64,000 nt of DNA from Gordonibacter pamelaeae (GTDB lineage: Bacteria > Actinomycetota > Coriobacteriia > Coriobacteriales > Eggerthellaceae). The first letter of the stretch is position 1, and each line of letters begins with the position of its first letter. Location of the stretch: assembly GCF_042665095.1 (NCBI RefSeq), contig NZ_JBHTBV010000013.1; one strand, given 5' to 3'. This document shows, piece after piece, positions 50,919 through 60,402 of the stretch. The notes beneath the pieces are model-generated. The model was not told the DNA's origin, made no database searches, and was given only the letters and a program-made list of their open reading frames with translations. A program made the translations under genes and the position numbers.

Positions 50919-53258
50919 ATGGCCGACTTACAGAATCTCCAGTCGGTGCCACATGTGATTCCCGAGTACCAGTATCAAGAGGGGGAATATACGGTGACCC
51001 GCGGCAGCGCATGGTCGGGACCCGGTTGCCATCTGGGCTGTGGCGTTTTGATTTACACAGATGAAAACGAAAGGCTCGTGAAGGTGGAGGGGGACCCGGA
51101 GAACCCGTTTAATCAGGGGCGCTTGTGCGTGAGATGTCTAGCTGTGCAGGATGTCGTCAACAGCCCTAAACGACTGACGAGTCCGTTGAAACGCAAGCGC
51201 GAAGATCGTGGTAAAGACGCCTGGGAGGAAATATCTTGGGATGAGGCCTACGATATCATCTACGAGAGCATTACAACACTGCAGGAACAAAACGGTAAGG
51301 AAACCCTCTTTACTATTATGGGTACGGGCCGGGATATCAGCCCCTGGCTAACTCGGCTCACTTTTTCTCTTGGTTCGCCGAATTGCGTGTTCGCAATGTC
51401 GGGCCTGTCTTGCTACACCACTCGTGTTGTTGGATGTATCGCCACGTCAGGTTCATTCTGGGTGGGCGACTACTCCCAGCAATTTCCCGAACGCTACGAT
51501 CACCCCGATTGGAAGGCTCCCGAGGTTATTGCAATCTGGGGGAACAATCCCGTTGTCGCAAATTCCGACGGTTTGTTCGGACACTGGGTGGTTGACTGTA
51601 TGAAACGCGGCTCCAAGCTGATCACTATCGATCCGCGCGTAACGTGGCTTGCTGCGAGATCGGAAGCACATCTCGGCATTCGGCCCGGCACCGATGCTGC
51701 CCTCGCCCTGGGCATGATCGATTACATCATTAAAAACGATCTCTACGATCACGAGTTCGTTGACAAGTGGTGCTACGGCTTCGAGGAGTTGGCGGCTGCT
51801 GCGGATGAGTATCCTCTCGCCAAAACCTCTGAGATCACGTGGATCCCCGAAGAGAAAATCGCACGCGCGGCACGCATGATCGCCGAAAGCGACGGTGCCG
51901 TACTGCAGTGGGGCGTCTCTCTCGACATGTGCAAAGAGGCCTTGCCTACGTCTTCTGCGGCATTCGCGATCTTCGCCATTACTGGCCAGATTGAACGGCC
52001 GGGTGGCATGATAAGCCCCTCCGAGATTCTGCGCTATTCTGCCGGCTGGGGCTACGAAGAGCTTATCGAGAAAAAGACTCCGGAGATTGCCGCGAAGCGT
52101 GCGGGGGTATGGAAGCCGGAATACGGCCTGCTTCGCAGCGGTATATCCGCAGCCCATACCGACACAGTCATCGAAATGCTTGAAACGGGGGAACCATACA
52201 AACTCTCTTGTTTGTGGCTTCAGACGGCGAACCCCTTGGCGTGCACGTCCCCTGACCCGAAGCGCACCCTTGCCGCCCTGGCGAAGCTCGACTTCGTTGT
52301 TGCCGTGGACCTGTTCATGACCCCGTCGATAATGGCCCTCGCTGATATCGTGCTGCCTGTTTCCACTTTCACCGAGAAGGACGGTTTCCGTGTGGGAGAT
52401 GGCTTTCAGCGGTGCGAAACCATCAACAAGGCATCCGATCCGGGCAACACCAAGCCCGATACCCAGATCAACCTGGAAATCGGCAAGCGTTTCAACCCCG
52501 AGGCGTGGCCTTGGGATAACGTGCAGGAAATGTACGGTGCTGTGTTGCGCGACTGTGGCGGCATAGATGGCACGTTCGAGCAGATGCGCGATCTTGCCCC
52601 CGCGTACCTTCCGTTCGAGTACCGTCGTTACGAGACGGGCAAGCTTCGCCCAGATGGACAGCTTGGCTTCAATACGCCATCCGGCCGCATCGAGCTTTGG
52701 TCTTCATATTTCGCAAATTCGAACCTGCCGCCCCTGCCTTACTTTGAAGAACCGACACCGGGCCCGCTTGCTACCCCGGAACTTCTTGATAAGTATCCGC
52801 TCGTTCTCACGACCGGCGCCCGCAGTTGGTGGTCATTCCACTCGGAGCACCGTCAAATTCCGAGCCTGCGAGCTCATAAGCCCTGGCCTGAGGTTGAGGT
52901 GCATCCCGAGACGGCAGAAAAGTACGGCGTTTCTGACGGAGATTGGGTATGGATCGAAAACCAGCGTGGTCGATGCAAGCGCGTCGTTGTGGTCACCCCG
53001 ACCATCGATCCTCGCTACGTCAGCACCGACCATGGCTGGTGGCTTCCCGAGGAGAAGGGGGCTATGGACGACGGCCTGTTCGGTATGTGGGACGTTGATT
53101 GCAACAACCTTCTGGAATGGAAGTGCGGCAAAGCGGGATTCGGATCCAACTATAAGACGATGCTTTGCACTATTTACAAAGTTGTGGAGGGCGACGAGCA
53201 TAATGTATGGAAAGGCGACGCAGCTTATTCCTATGCGCCGAAGAAGGGGACGGAGTAA
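50919..53258 (+). CDS. Molybdopterin oxidoreductase, second catechol-dehydroxylase-type large subunit
   Basis: A 779-residue cytoplasmic Mo enzyme, clearly related to the product of 12273-14639. It has the same altered N-terminal Cys arrangement, C37-x3-C41-x28-C70-x2-C73, and the predicted Mo ligand Cys165 (GLSCYTTR). Matching segments include GWGxxLxxxKxTP-like regions and STDHGWWLPEEKGAM near the C-terminus. The start at 50919 has GAGGAGAAAACG upstream; the longer frame is not conserved. The gene is less GC-rich than those outside the island. The 4Fe-4S subunit gene begins 2 bases after its stop. Substrate inferred to be a catechol or related phenol. Confidence 0.8.
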   Translation: MADLQNLQSVPHVIPEYQYQEGEYTVTRGSAWSGPGCHLGCGVLIYTDENERLVKVEGDPENPFNQGRLCVRCLAVQDVVNSPKRLTSPLKRKREDRGKDAWEEISWDEAYDIIYESITTLQEQNGKETLFTIMGTGRDISPWLTRLTFSLGSPNCVFAMSGLSCYTTRVVGCIATSGSFWVGDYSQQFPERYDHPDWKAPEVIAIWGNNPVVANSDGLFGHWVVDCMKRGSKLITIDPRVTWLAARSEAHLGIRPGTDAALALGMIDYIIKNDLYDHEFVDKWCYGFEELAAAADEYPLAKTSEITWIPEEKIARAARMIAESDGAVLQWGVSLDMCKEALPTSSAAFAIFAITGQIERPGGMISPSEILRYSAGWGYEELIEKKTPEIAAKRAGVWKPEYGLLRSGISAAHTDTVIEMLETGEPYKLSCLWLQTANPLACTSPDPKRTLAALAKLDFVVAVDLFMTPSIMALADIVLPVSTFTEKDGFRVGDGFQRCETINKASDPGNTKPDTQINLEIGKRFNPEAWPWDNVQEMYGAVLRDCGGIDGTFEQMRDLAPAYLPFEYRRYETGKLRPDGQLGFNTPSGRIELWSSYFANSNLPPLPYFEEPTPGPLATPELLDKYPLVLTTGARSWWSFHSEHRQIPSLRAHKPWPEVEVHPETAEKYGVSDGDWVWIENQRGRCKRVVVVTPTIDPRYVSTDHGWWLPEEKGAMDDGLFGMWDVDCNNLLEWKCGKAGFGSNYKTMLCTIYKVVEGDEHNVWKGDAAYSYAPKKGTE

Positions 53259-53260
53259 TC

Positions 53261-53611
53261 ATGGCAAAAGGCTTACTGATCGATTACGAGTTTTGCACTG
53301 GATGCCATAGCTGCGAGATGGCTTGCCGCAAGGAGCATGGCCTTTCCGACGGGGAATTCGGTATCAAAATTGCTGAATTCATCTGGCCAAAGAGAGCGGA
53401 GGGGCTTGATTGGCAGCGTACGGACGATTGGCAATACACGTACATTCCTGTTCCCTTGGACGAATGCGATCTATGCGCCGAGCGCACGGCGGCGGGTAAA
53501 CTGCCTACGTGCGTGCACCACTGTCAAGCGAAGGTCATGCAGTACGGTGAAATCGGAGAGCTGGCGCTGGCGCTCGCCGAGAAGCCCAAGCAAACCCTTT
53601 TTCGCCCATAG
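53261..53611 (+). CDS. 4Fe-4S electron-transfer subunit of the second dehydroxylase-type enzyme
   Basis: A 116-residue ferredoxin-like small subunit with the same layout as the product of 14611-14961: LLIDYEFCTGCHSCEMAC at the start (C12-x2-C15-x2-C18-x3-C22), then CDLC and CVHHCQAK near the end. It starts 2 bases after the Mo gene, so the pair is translated together. GGGGACGGAG precedes the ATG. Confidence 0.87.
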   Translation: MAKGLLIDYEFCTGCHSCEMACRKEHGLSDGEFGIKIAEFIWPKRAEGLDWQRTDDWQYTYIPVPLDECDLCAERTAAGKLPTCVHHCQAKVMQYGEIGELALALAEKPKQTLFRP

Positions 53612-53677
53612 TTTGAGGTATACTTTACTCCTTTACCCATTCGCAGAAGGGTGAAGGATGACGTAAAGGGGAACGGG

Positions 53678-53704
53678 CCTAGGGTGGTATGATGCTGCCC
53701 TAGG
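53678..53704 (+). terminator. Terminator between the Fe-S subunit and LuxR-type genes
   Basis: CCTAGGG (53678-53684) pairs with CCCTAGG (53698-53704), followed by TCGTTTGTTT. Confidence 0.65.
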
Positions 53705-53728
53705 TCGTTTGTTTGTGGGGGTGACTGG

Positions 53729-55270
53729 ATGATCGCAACTGTTAAAGATTTTCCTAGCAGTCTGAGCACCAGAGATATTTTCGGTATTAGCGCTTTTACG
53801 CTTGTCCATGCTTTTGCGATGTTGGTGGCGTCCTCCTCTCTTTTCGCCGAACCTCTGTTGAATGCGGGCATGGCAGGCGGCATGGAGCAGGTACCCGGCA
53901 TCGTGTACATGCTTTTCCTTGGTGCGACGCTGTTCGCCCTGGGATATGGCAGTCGCCTGAAAGCGTGGATGGGCTATGGTCCGGCGCTTACGTTAGCTCC
54001 TCTCGTTCTGGGCTTGTTTTCGTGCTGCGTCATCGTCGTAGCCGCAATGCGGCCGGTTTTCGCCGGGTTGATACTGCTCGCATGGGCCGCATTCGGTATC
54101 GCCAACGGAATCGTATTGCTTAGAGTGGGCCTCTACTACTCGACGATAGGCAAGCGCAAAGCTTTTTCGTCTTCCGCCATCGCGCTCCTGATTTCTGGGT
54201 TGTTGTATCTTGTTGTAGAGAACACAGGTGTTTCTTTTGGTATCGTGTGCACGTTCCTTTTCCTGTGTGCCTCGATCGTTATGCTGGTATTCACGCCGCA
54301 ACCTGCTGCCGGATCGCAAGCAAAGGGAATTGTCAAGATTCGGCATTTTCCAGCTGAGTTGGCTGGATCCTATTTGAGCGAAAAGCGAAGCGCGACATTT
54401 TTCATCATCATGTTCTTTTATTGCCTCGTGTTTGGTTTTTCTACAGGGGAGCCGCCCTCTTCGCTGAACTCGTTTGGAGTTAACCTCAACGGTGTGGCAC
54501 CTGCAATTGGTGGTGTTCTCGCAGTTGTCTATGTATCGCGGACGAAGGGGGAAGCGGATCTTTTCGTGGCGCAATGGGGCCTTCTGGCCATTTTGGTAGT
54601 CGGAACGGCTCTTCCGTTGGTGAACGATTCCAGCCCTATTCGACTCGCATCGATCCTTCTTCTTTGGGTCGGGTTCTCTGCTTACGACATATCGAATTGG
54701 TGCTCGCTATATGAGGCATGTCAAGAGCGGAACTCTGTTTTTGTTTTCGGCGTTGGTCGCTCGCTTTTTACTTTCGGCTTGCTGGTTGGGAGGTTGCTTT
54801 TCTATGTTGTTGCAAACTTTCTCTCCAATAGCGGTTCCGTTGCACTCACCTCAATCGTCCTCATCCTGTGCGTATTTTTCCTGTGCCTGATCCTGTCCAA
54901 TATGCACCTAATTGCCGCCGAGTCATCTTGTGATTCTTCGGTCGAGAGGACGGAGGATGTCGTACTTGAGCCGTTGGATGACGAGCCAGGCGAGGTCTCT
55001 GAAGGCGAAAAAGCAGGAGCCGCCATCAAAGCTTTGGCAGAGGATAACGGCCTGACGCGCAGAGAGCAGGAGGTTTTCGAATTGCTCGCAAAAGGACGCA
55101 ATGTGGCGTATATTCAAACTTCCTTGGTGCTTTCCCGCCATACGGTGAGAAGCCATGTATACCATATTTATCAGAAGCTTGACGTTCATTCGCATCAGGA
55201 ACTCATCGATGTAGTCGAGGCGGAAGCGAAAGACGCGGATGAGGCTCGTAGCCATTCAGATCTACACTGA
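53729..55270 (+). CDS. Membrane-bound LuxR-type regulator
   Basis: A 513-residue one-component sensor: about 12 transmembrane helices (residues ~15-400), an acidic linker, and a LuxR helix-turn-helix (about 442-497, LTRREQEVFELLAKGRN...IYQKLDVHSH). It is intact, unlike the related gene at 8950. Such proteins in Eggerthellaceae sense small molecules and activate adjacent metabolic genes. It is likely to control the preceding Mo/Fe-S genes and divergent carriers. A TGTGGGGGTG site precedes the ATG. Confidence 0.87.
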   Translation: MIATVKDFPSSLSTRDIFGISAFTLVHAFAMLVASSSLFAEPLLNAGMAGGMEQVPGIVYMLFLGATLFALGYGSRLKAWMGYGPALTLAPLVLGLFSCCVIVVAAMRPVFAGLILLAWAAFGIANGIVLLRVGLYYSTIGKRKAFSSSAIALLISGLLYLVVENTGVSFGIVCTFLFLCASIVMLVFTPQPAAGSQAKGIVKIRHFPAELAGSYLSEKRSATFFIIMFFYCLVFGFSTGEPPSSLNSFGVNLNGVAPAIGGVLAVVYVSRTKGEADLFVAQWGLLAILVVGTALPLVNDSSPIRLASILLLWVGFSAYDISNWCSLYEACQERNSVFVFGVGRSLFTFGLLVGRLLFYVVANFLSNSGSVALTSIVLILCVFFLCLILSNMHLIAAESSCDSSVERTEDVVLEPLDDEPGEVSEGEKAGAAIKALAEDNGLTRREQEVFELLAKGRNVAYIQTSLVLSRHTVRSHVYHIYQKLDVHSHQELIDVVEAEAKDADEARSHSDLH

Positions 55271-55744
55271 GCTATTGAACTTCGACGTGGATGGCGATCG
55301 GTCATGCAGGGCTGTACAAGTGGCAACGGCGTGAACTATGCGGACTCGCATCAGCAATCTAGTTGAAGAGGGTTTATGCGAGCTGTATTCCGTGAGGAGT
55401 ACGCATGTAAGTAAGTGATCGGGAAGACACAAAGCCACCTATGCTCGCGCAACATATTGTAAAGGGTATAATTACGGCAGTTAAGCTTGCCTGGAATCCG
55501 TATGTAGCCACATGCAATTTGAACTGCAATTGGCCCACTGGGATGCGATAGTGATTGGGAGCGCGGGGCAGTGCTGCAGGAGAGAGTCGGCTTCGTGGGA
55601 AGCGTCCTGCGCTTGCCGCTTGGCCTGAGACGGCGCTGTTGGTTAGTAGGACAAAGGGTCCGCCCTTACCATTGAGCGGAACTTAGCATTTATTGGGAAG
55701 CGCAACGTGGCTGGGTGCAGCCGCTTGGACATAGAAGGAGACAC
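55271..55744. other. Intergenic region at the right edge of the low-GC island
   Basis: About 470 bases, AT-rich on the left and GC-rich by 55690. It has a TATAAT word near 55471 but no well-placed -35. I found no repeat shared with the left edge, no integrase and no convincing gene. Confidence 0.4.
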
Positions 55745-56719
55745 ATGGCCGACTACCGAATTGCGAACGACCCGGACCGGTGCGTTGCGTGCGGGCTGTG
55801 CATCGCGTTCTGCCCGTGCGAGGTGCTGGAGGCCGACGGGGAGGGGCATCCCTTCGCGGCGCGCATCGAGGACTGCGTGGGGTGCACCACCTGCGCGGGC
55901 AACTGCCCGCAGCGCGCGCTCTCCGTGGAGGCCACGGGCGACGCGGTGTACGATCCCTTTGCCGACGAGCCGCGGGCCGAGCCCATCTCGCGCGAGCTGC
56001 ACGAGCAGTACGCGGAATGGCAGCGCGTGATCATGGAGAAGCTGGGCCTGCGCTGGCAGCCGGTGGCCGTGAGCCTCATCGACAAGGACGAGCTGCTGCC
56101 CGACGTGCCCCTGCCGCCCGAGAACCAGCGCTTCTGCCAGGCCATGATGGCCGCGCGCCGCGGTGCGAGCATCCTCATGCCGCCGCATCGGCACTCGTGC
56201 CCGGACGGCACGTCCATCTTCGGCATGACCGGCGTGCCCGAGAAGCTGGCCACCGGCGAGATATATGTGCTGTTCCACAAGGTGGTGAACGCCGAGGCCG
56301 CCGCCCGCATGGTGGCCGAGCGCCCCATGCTGCCGCCGAAGAGCCGCCGTGCCACCTATGTGGCGCCCCTGGCGAAGACGGTGCGCAAGCCCGAGGTGGT
56401 GGTGGTGACGGGCACGCCCGAGCAGATGATGTGGCTGTGCATGTCCATGAGCTACTACTCGGGCCACCGCTTCGACTTCCACGCGAGCGGGTTCAACTCC
56501 ATGTGCGTGGAGGCGGTGCTGTACCCCCTGACGGAGCAGGAGCCCAACATCACGTTCGGCTGCTACGGCTGCCGTGCGGCCACCGACGTGGCCGAGGACA
56601 TGATGTTCATGGGCCTGCCTGTGGACAAGCTGCCCATCGTGGTGCAGGGCCTGACGGAGCTGGCGAAGAAGGCCATCCCGGATTCGCGCATGAAGATCTA
56701 CGTTCCGCCTATCATGTAG
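55745..56719 (+). CDS. Ferredoxin-DUF169 fusion protein
   Basis: A 324-residue protein with an N-terminal 2x[4Fe-4S] ferredoxin (residues ~1-65; CVACGLCIAFCPC and CVGCTTCAGNCPQ) fused to a DUF169 domain (about 95-324). DUF169 contains the conserved FGCYGCRAATDVAEDMMF region near residue 280. The function of DUF169 is not known; the fusion suggests that it accepts or donates electrons. The start at 55745 follows an AGAAGGAGA site. It is 13 bases from a GNAT gene. Confidence 0.8.
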   Translation: MADYRIANDPDRCVACGLCIAFCPCEVLEADGEGHPFAARIEDCVGCTTCAGNCPQRALSVEATGDAVYDPFADEPRAEPISRELHEQYAEWQRVIMEKLGLRWQPVAVSLIDKDELLPDVPLPPENQRFCQAMMAARRGASILMPPHRHSCPDGTSIFGMTGVPEKLATGEIYVLFHKVVNAEAAARMVAERPMLPPKSRRATYVAPLAKTVRKPEVVVVTGTPEQMMWLCMSMSYYSGHRFDFHASGFNSMCVEAVLYPLTEQEPNITFGCYGCRAATDVAEDMMFMGLPVDKLPIVVQGLTELAKKAIPDSRMKIYVPPIM

Positions 56720-56732
56720 GGAAGGAACCCCT

Positions 56733-57164
56733 ATGACGAACGAGCTGTTCACCATCCGCGATGCACGGCCGGACGACAAGGCCGTGCTCGACGGCTACGC
56801 CAACCTGGAGGGCATGGACGCCATCCCCTCCATCGAGGGCGTGCGCGTGGCCGTGAACGAGGACGACGAGGTGGTAGGGTTCGTCCGCATCGCGCTCGCC
56901 GACGACGGCACGGCGTTCGTGAACCCCGTCATCACCCACGAGACCTGGCGCGGGTTCGGCGTGGGCCGCGCGCTCATGGAGGAGGCCCTCGAGCGCCACG
57001 GCGAGCTGCGCCTCGTGTCGCGCGGCGGGAGCCTGCCGTTCTACGAGGCCCTAGGCTACGAGCGCATCGGCTGGGACCTCATCGAGATGTCCCTCGTGGA
57101 CGACTGCGACCACTGCGAGATGCGCGAGGAATGCGGCCCGGTGCCCGTGCGGAAGGTGCTCTAG
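56733..57164 (+). CDS. GNAT-family N-acetyltransferase
   Basis: A 143-residue acetyltransferase of the GNAT fold. The acetyl-CoA-binding segment is ETWRGFGVGRALMEEAL (about residues 71-87), followed by SLPFYEALGYERIGWDL. The C-terminus has four cysteines (CDHCEMREEC), which could bind a metal and are atypical for GNATs. It lies behind the ferredoxin-DUF169 gene. The substrate is unknown. Confidence 0.8.
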   Translation: MTNELFTIRDARPDDKAVLDGYANLEGMDAIPSIEGVRVAVNEDDEVVGFVRIALADDGTAFVNPVITHETWRGFGVGRALMEEALERHGELRLVSRGGSLPFYEALGYERIGWDLIEMSLVDDCDHCEMREECGPVPVRKVL

Positions 57165-57192
57165 GCGGGAGGCGGACAACAAGCTTCCCGCC
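57164..57192 (+). terminator. Hairpin after the GNAT gene
   Basis: GGCGGGA (57164-57170) pairs with TCCCGCC (57186-57192), followed by ATTTG. Confidence 0.5.
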
Positions 57193-57493
57193 ATTTGTCA
57201 TGCCGAGAGCGCCGAGCTAAAAGTCACATACCTCGGAACCTCTGCCACTTTTCGACCCCCTGCCTGCCAATCTGTGTTTAACAGCGTGCACGCGCGAAGC
57301 CTTTTCCTTCTCGCCCCTTTGCAGTTTGTCCCCTTATGGAGAGATATGCGAAGGACAGGTTGTCACGATGGCCGTTGACCGACGCTCTCATAATTGAACC
57401 TGGCCGGAAAAAGTTCTACTATGGTCGAACGGCGGGCAATGTGCCCGTTTGCCGGGAAAGGGTCGGCGGCAGGAGTGCGTTCGAAGGGGACAG

Positions 57494-60256
57494 ATGGGCG
57501 CTTCGACTGAAAAGGAACTGCAAAAAGCCGTCGTTCGGGCAAAGCTGACGCAACCGGCGTTGCCGATCGGGTATGTGGGCAGGGCGGCGCTTCTCAAGAG
57601 GCTCGAGCTGCTCGCGCGGCAGAAACTGACGCTGGTCGCTGCGCCGACGGGCTATGGGAAAACCGGATTGATGGTTGAGTTCGCTCGGAAGAAGGCAGAA
57701 GAGGGGACCCTCGTCTCCTGGTTGACCGTCGACGAGGAGGATGCCGACTTCGCCCGCTTCTGTCGACATATCGTGGCGGCACTGGCAGGGCTGGGCGCCC
57801 AAGTGGCTGCAGAGATTGAACCCCTGGTAGACGAAGAACTCCTGGAGCGCGGTGCAGGGTTGGACGACGGCGTTCTCGTAGCCATGGGCAATGCGCTGTT
57901 CGAGGCGCTTCCTCCCGGTTTGCCCTGCTACCTGCTCATCGACGATTACGGCTGCGCCGACCAACAGGGTAGAGACGTGCAGCTGCTGCGTTTCTGCTCA
58001 CTGACGCCGCCCGACTTCCATGTGGTGCTCGCCTCGTCCGCCTTTTCGTGGGTGCTGCAGACCGATGCCTATCGCTTGGGGTACGGCTGCCTCGGCGTAG
58101 AGGACCTGGCTCTGACCATAGACGAGGCGCGGCATCTGGCGAATGCCATGTGCGATGAGCCTCCCTCCGACGAGGCTCTGGAGAAGGCCTGCCGCTTCGT
58201 CGAGGGATGGCCGCAGGGGCTTGTGCTGGCGGCGCGGTCGCTGTCGGGCGCGCGGAGCGCGGACGACGTGCGGCTGGACGGTTCCCTCCTGAACGTGCGG
58301 CGCTGCTTCCAGGCACAGGTCACGCGCTTGGTGACCGGGGATCTGTTCTCGTTCATGCTGGAGATATCGGTGCTCGAGACGTTCAGCCGCCCCCTCTGCG
58401 AGGCGGTCTTCGGCTCCGGTTCGACGCAGGCCCTTCTCGACGAGCTGATACGGCGCAACCTCTTCGTCGTGCCCTGCGACGAAGAGGGAACGTGGTTCCG
58501 CTTCAACGCTCTGTTCGCCGACTGGCTGCGCAGCGAGCTCCTGCAGCTGCGGATCGAGGAGATCAGGCAGACATGCGCGCGGGCGAGCGAATGGTTCCAC
58601 GATTACGGGATGCAGGACGAGGCGGCGAAGTACCTGTTGCTGGCGAGCGATTTCGACTACGTTGCGAACCTGACCGAGGCTACCTGCTCGCTCTCCCGCT
58701 CGGACAAGCGGACCCACTACCTTTTGTGGCTCTGTCGCATACCCTCGGCCGAGTTCGCCTCGTCGCCGCTTTTGTGCATGCTCTCGGCATGGTCGTGCAT
58801 CACGAATGCACGCGTCGCCGATGCGCAGAACTGGATCGCCCGATTCGAGCGCAGCATGCAGGAGCCTGCGCATGCCGGCAGCCTCGATCCGAGCATCGTG
58901 GAGTTCTCGTCGAAGTGCCTCAAAATGAAGTGCGTTGCCATGGAGGGAGACGGCCAAGAGGCTCTCGCGCAATGCGATGAGCTGTTGAACAGCGGGTACG
59001 AGATCAAGCCATCGCTTATGAGCATGATCTACCAGTCGCTCGGCGAGGCATACGAGCGTATTGGCGACATGGCCCAGGCCCAGGAGATTTACCTGCAAGC
59101 CCAGGCAAGCGCAAGCGTGGACGCTACGATGCACCAGCTGCTGTTCAACTCGTTCAGCTTCGCCGAGGTGCAGCACTGCTTCGGCGAGCTCGCCGAAGCC
59201 CGCGAGAGTTGCGAGAAGCTTCTGCAAACATGCCCTTCCGATTTCGCCCTTTACGGTGCCATCTGCGCGCTGCTGGCGCGCGTGCTGCTCGAGCGCAACG
59301 AGAAAGAGCGGGCCTCGGTTTTGGTGGAGCGCTCGCTCAAGCGGACCTCGCATTACCGGCACATCGACATGTACCTTGAGGCCAAGATGGCCCAAGCGGG
59401 GCTGCTCGCTGCGAGGGGAAGCCTTTCCGAGGCGTACGAGGTCATCGTCGAGGGCATCCTGCATGGCGAGCAGAAGGACGTTCCGCGAGCCGTGCTGCTG
59501 CGTGCCTACTTCCAACAGGCGGAGATAGCGGCACGTCGCCGGAACCTGCGCGACCTGCTCCTCATCGAGAGGAAGTTCGCCGCGCGGGTGCATGAGGGGG
59601 ATGTGTATTGCCAGCTGCTGCTTTCTCTCGTGCGCGCCCTTTCGGCTTGGGAGAAGGGCGACGGTCCGACCGTCCTCGAGACGCTCGAGTCGGTCGAGGT
59701 GCATGCACGTAAGGGCCGCTACGTTTGCCTGCTTGTGAAAGCCCTCGCGGTGGAAACGGTCGTTTTGCGCGAGATAGGAGAGGGGTCGCGCGCCTGCGCC
59801 CAGCTGAAAGAGCTCTTGACGTTGGCAAGCCGGTACGGTTTCATGCGCAGCCTCCTCGATGCAGGCGAGCCTTTGCGCGACCTTCTACGTGACTACTCGA
59901 CGACGCGCAAGGCGGGTGCATCCGTTCGGTCTTACGTGAAGTCTCTTTTGGTTGAATTCGAGCGGGAATTGCCGGAGGCGCCGTCGGGCATAGACGGTCC
60001 GGGCGCGTTCGCCAATGACGGGCCCGACCCGCTTACCCCTCGTGAGCTGGAGATCCTCAAGCTCCTCAATATGGGCTTGTCGCGCAAGGAGATATCCGAA
60101 ACGCTCTGCATCAGTGTCAACACCGCGAAGAAGCACCTTGCGAACATCTACAGCAAGCTGGGGGTGGGCACGCGCGAGGAGGCTCTACGGGAGTATGCGG
60201 CGAACCGCTCCGTTGGGAACGGGGCGTCGGGGTCTGTCGCAGCGGCTAGGGAATGA
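57494..60256 (+). CDS. MalT-like LuxR-family STAND ATPase regulator
   Basis: A 920-residue transcription activator of the MalT/LAL type. Walker A is AAPTGYGKT (residues 49-57), Walker B is in CYLLIDDYG, and a winged-helix region follows. The middle (about 480-780) is helical and TPR-like, and the C-terminus has a LuxR helix-turn-helix (847-905, LTPRELEILKLL...IYSKLGVGT). Activation needs ATP and an effector. The start at 57494 has an AAGGGG site. It stands upstream of a zinc-ribbon gene and a Mo oxidoreductase, and it is probably their regulator. Confidence 0.87.
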   Translation: MGASTEKELQKAVVRAKLTQPALPIGYVGRAALLKRLELLARQKLTLVAAPTGYGKTGLMVEFARKKAEEGTLVSWLTVDEEDADFARFCRHIVAALAGLGAQVAAEIEPLVDEELLERGAGLDDGVLVAMGNALFEALPPGLPCYLLIDDYGCADQQGRDVQLLRFCSLTPPDFHVVLASSAFSWVLQTDAYRLGYGCLGVEDLALTIDEARHLANAMCDEPPSDEALEKACRFVEGWPQGLVLAARSLSGARSADDVRLDGSLLNVRRCFQAQVTRLVTGDLFSFMLEISVLETFSRPLCEAVFGSGSTQALLDELIRRNLFVVPCDEEGTWFRFNALFADWLRSELLQLRIEEIRQTCARASEWFHDYGMQDEAAKYLLLASDFDYVANLTEATCSLSRSDKRTHYLLWLCRIPSAEFASSPLLCMLSAWSCITNARVADAQNWIARFERSMQEPAHAGSLDPSIVEFSSKCLKMKCVAMEGDGQEALAQCDELLNSGYEIKPSLMSMIYQSLGEAYERIGDMAQAQEIYLQAQASASVDATMHQLLFNSFSFAEVQHCFGELAEARESCEKLLQTCPSDFALYGAICALLARVLLERNEKERASVLVERSLKRTSHYRHIDMYLEAKMAQAGLLAARGSLSEAYEVIVEGILHGEQKDVPRAVLLRAYFQQAEIAARRRNLRDLLLIERKFAARVHEGDVYCQLLLSLVRALSAWEKGDGPTVLETLESVEVHARKGRYVCLLVKALAVETVVLREIGEGSRACAQLKELLTLASRYGFMRSLLDAGEPLRDLLRDYSTTRKAGASVRSYVKSLLVEFERELPEAPSGIDGPGAFANDGPDPLTPRELEILKLLNMGLSRKEISETLCISVNTAKKHLANIYSKLGVGTREEALREYAANRSVGNGASGSVAAARE

Positions 60257-60402
60257 GCTCTTCTCACCCCCGCACCTTACCCGCGCTCCTTACCCTCGCG
60301 TTCGGTCTTGTGAAGGTCATGACCCCTGCTTCTCCCCTGCGTATTCTCTTCAGGTAGAGGCCACCTTGTCCGGTGGCACCGACCCAGAGGAAAGGATACG
60401 CC

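Noticed and set aside
55482..55500. GGCAGTTAAGCTTGC, resembling a sigma-54 promoter
   Set aside because: Spacing between GG and GC is 11 instead of 10 and the -24 element is imperfect.
57336..57548. Open frame of 70 codons upstream of the MalT-like gene
   Set aside because: It overlaps the real start of the regulator in another frame and has no recognisable product.
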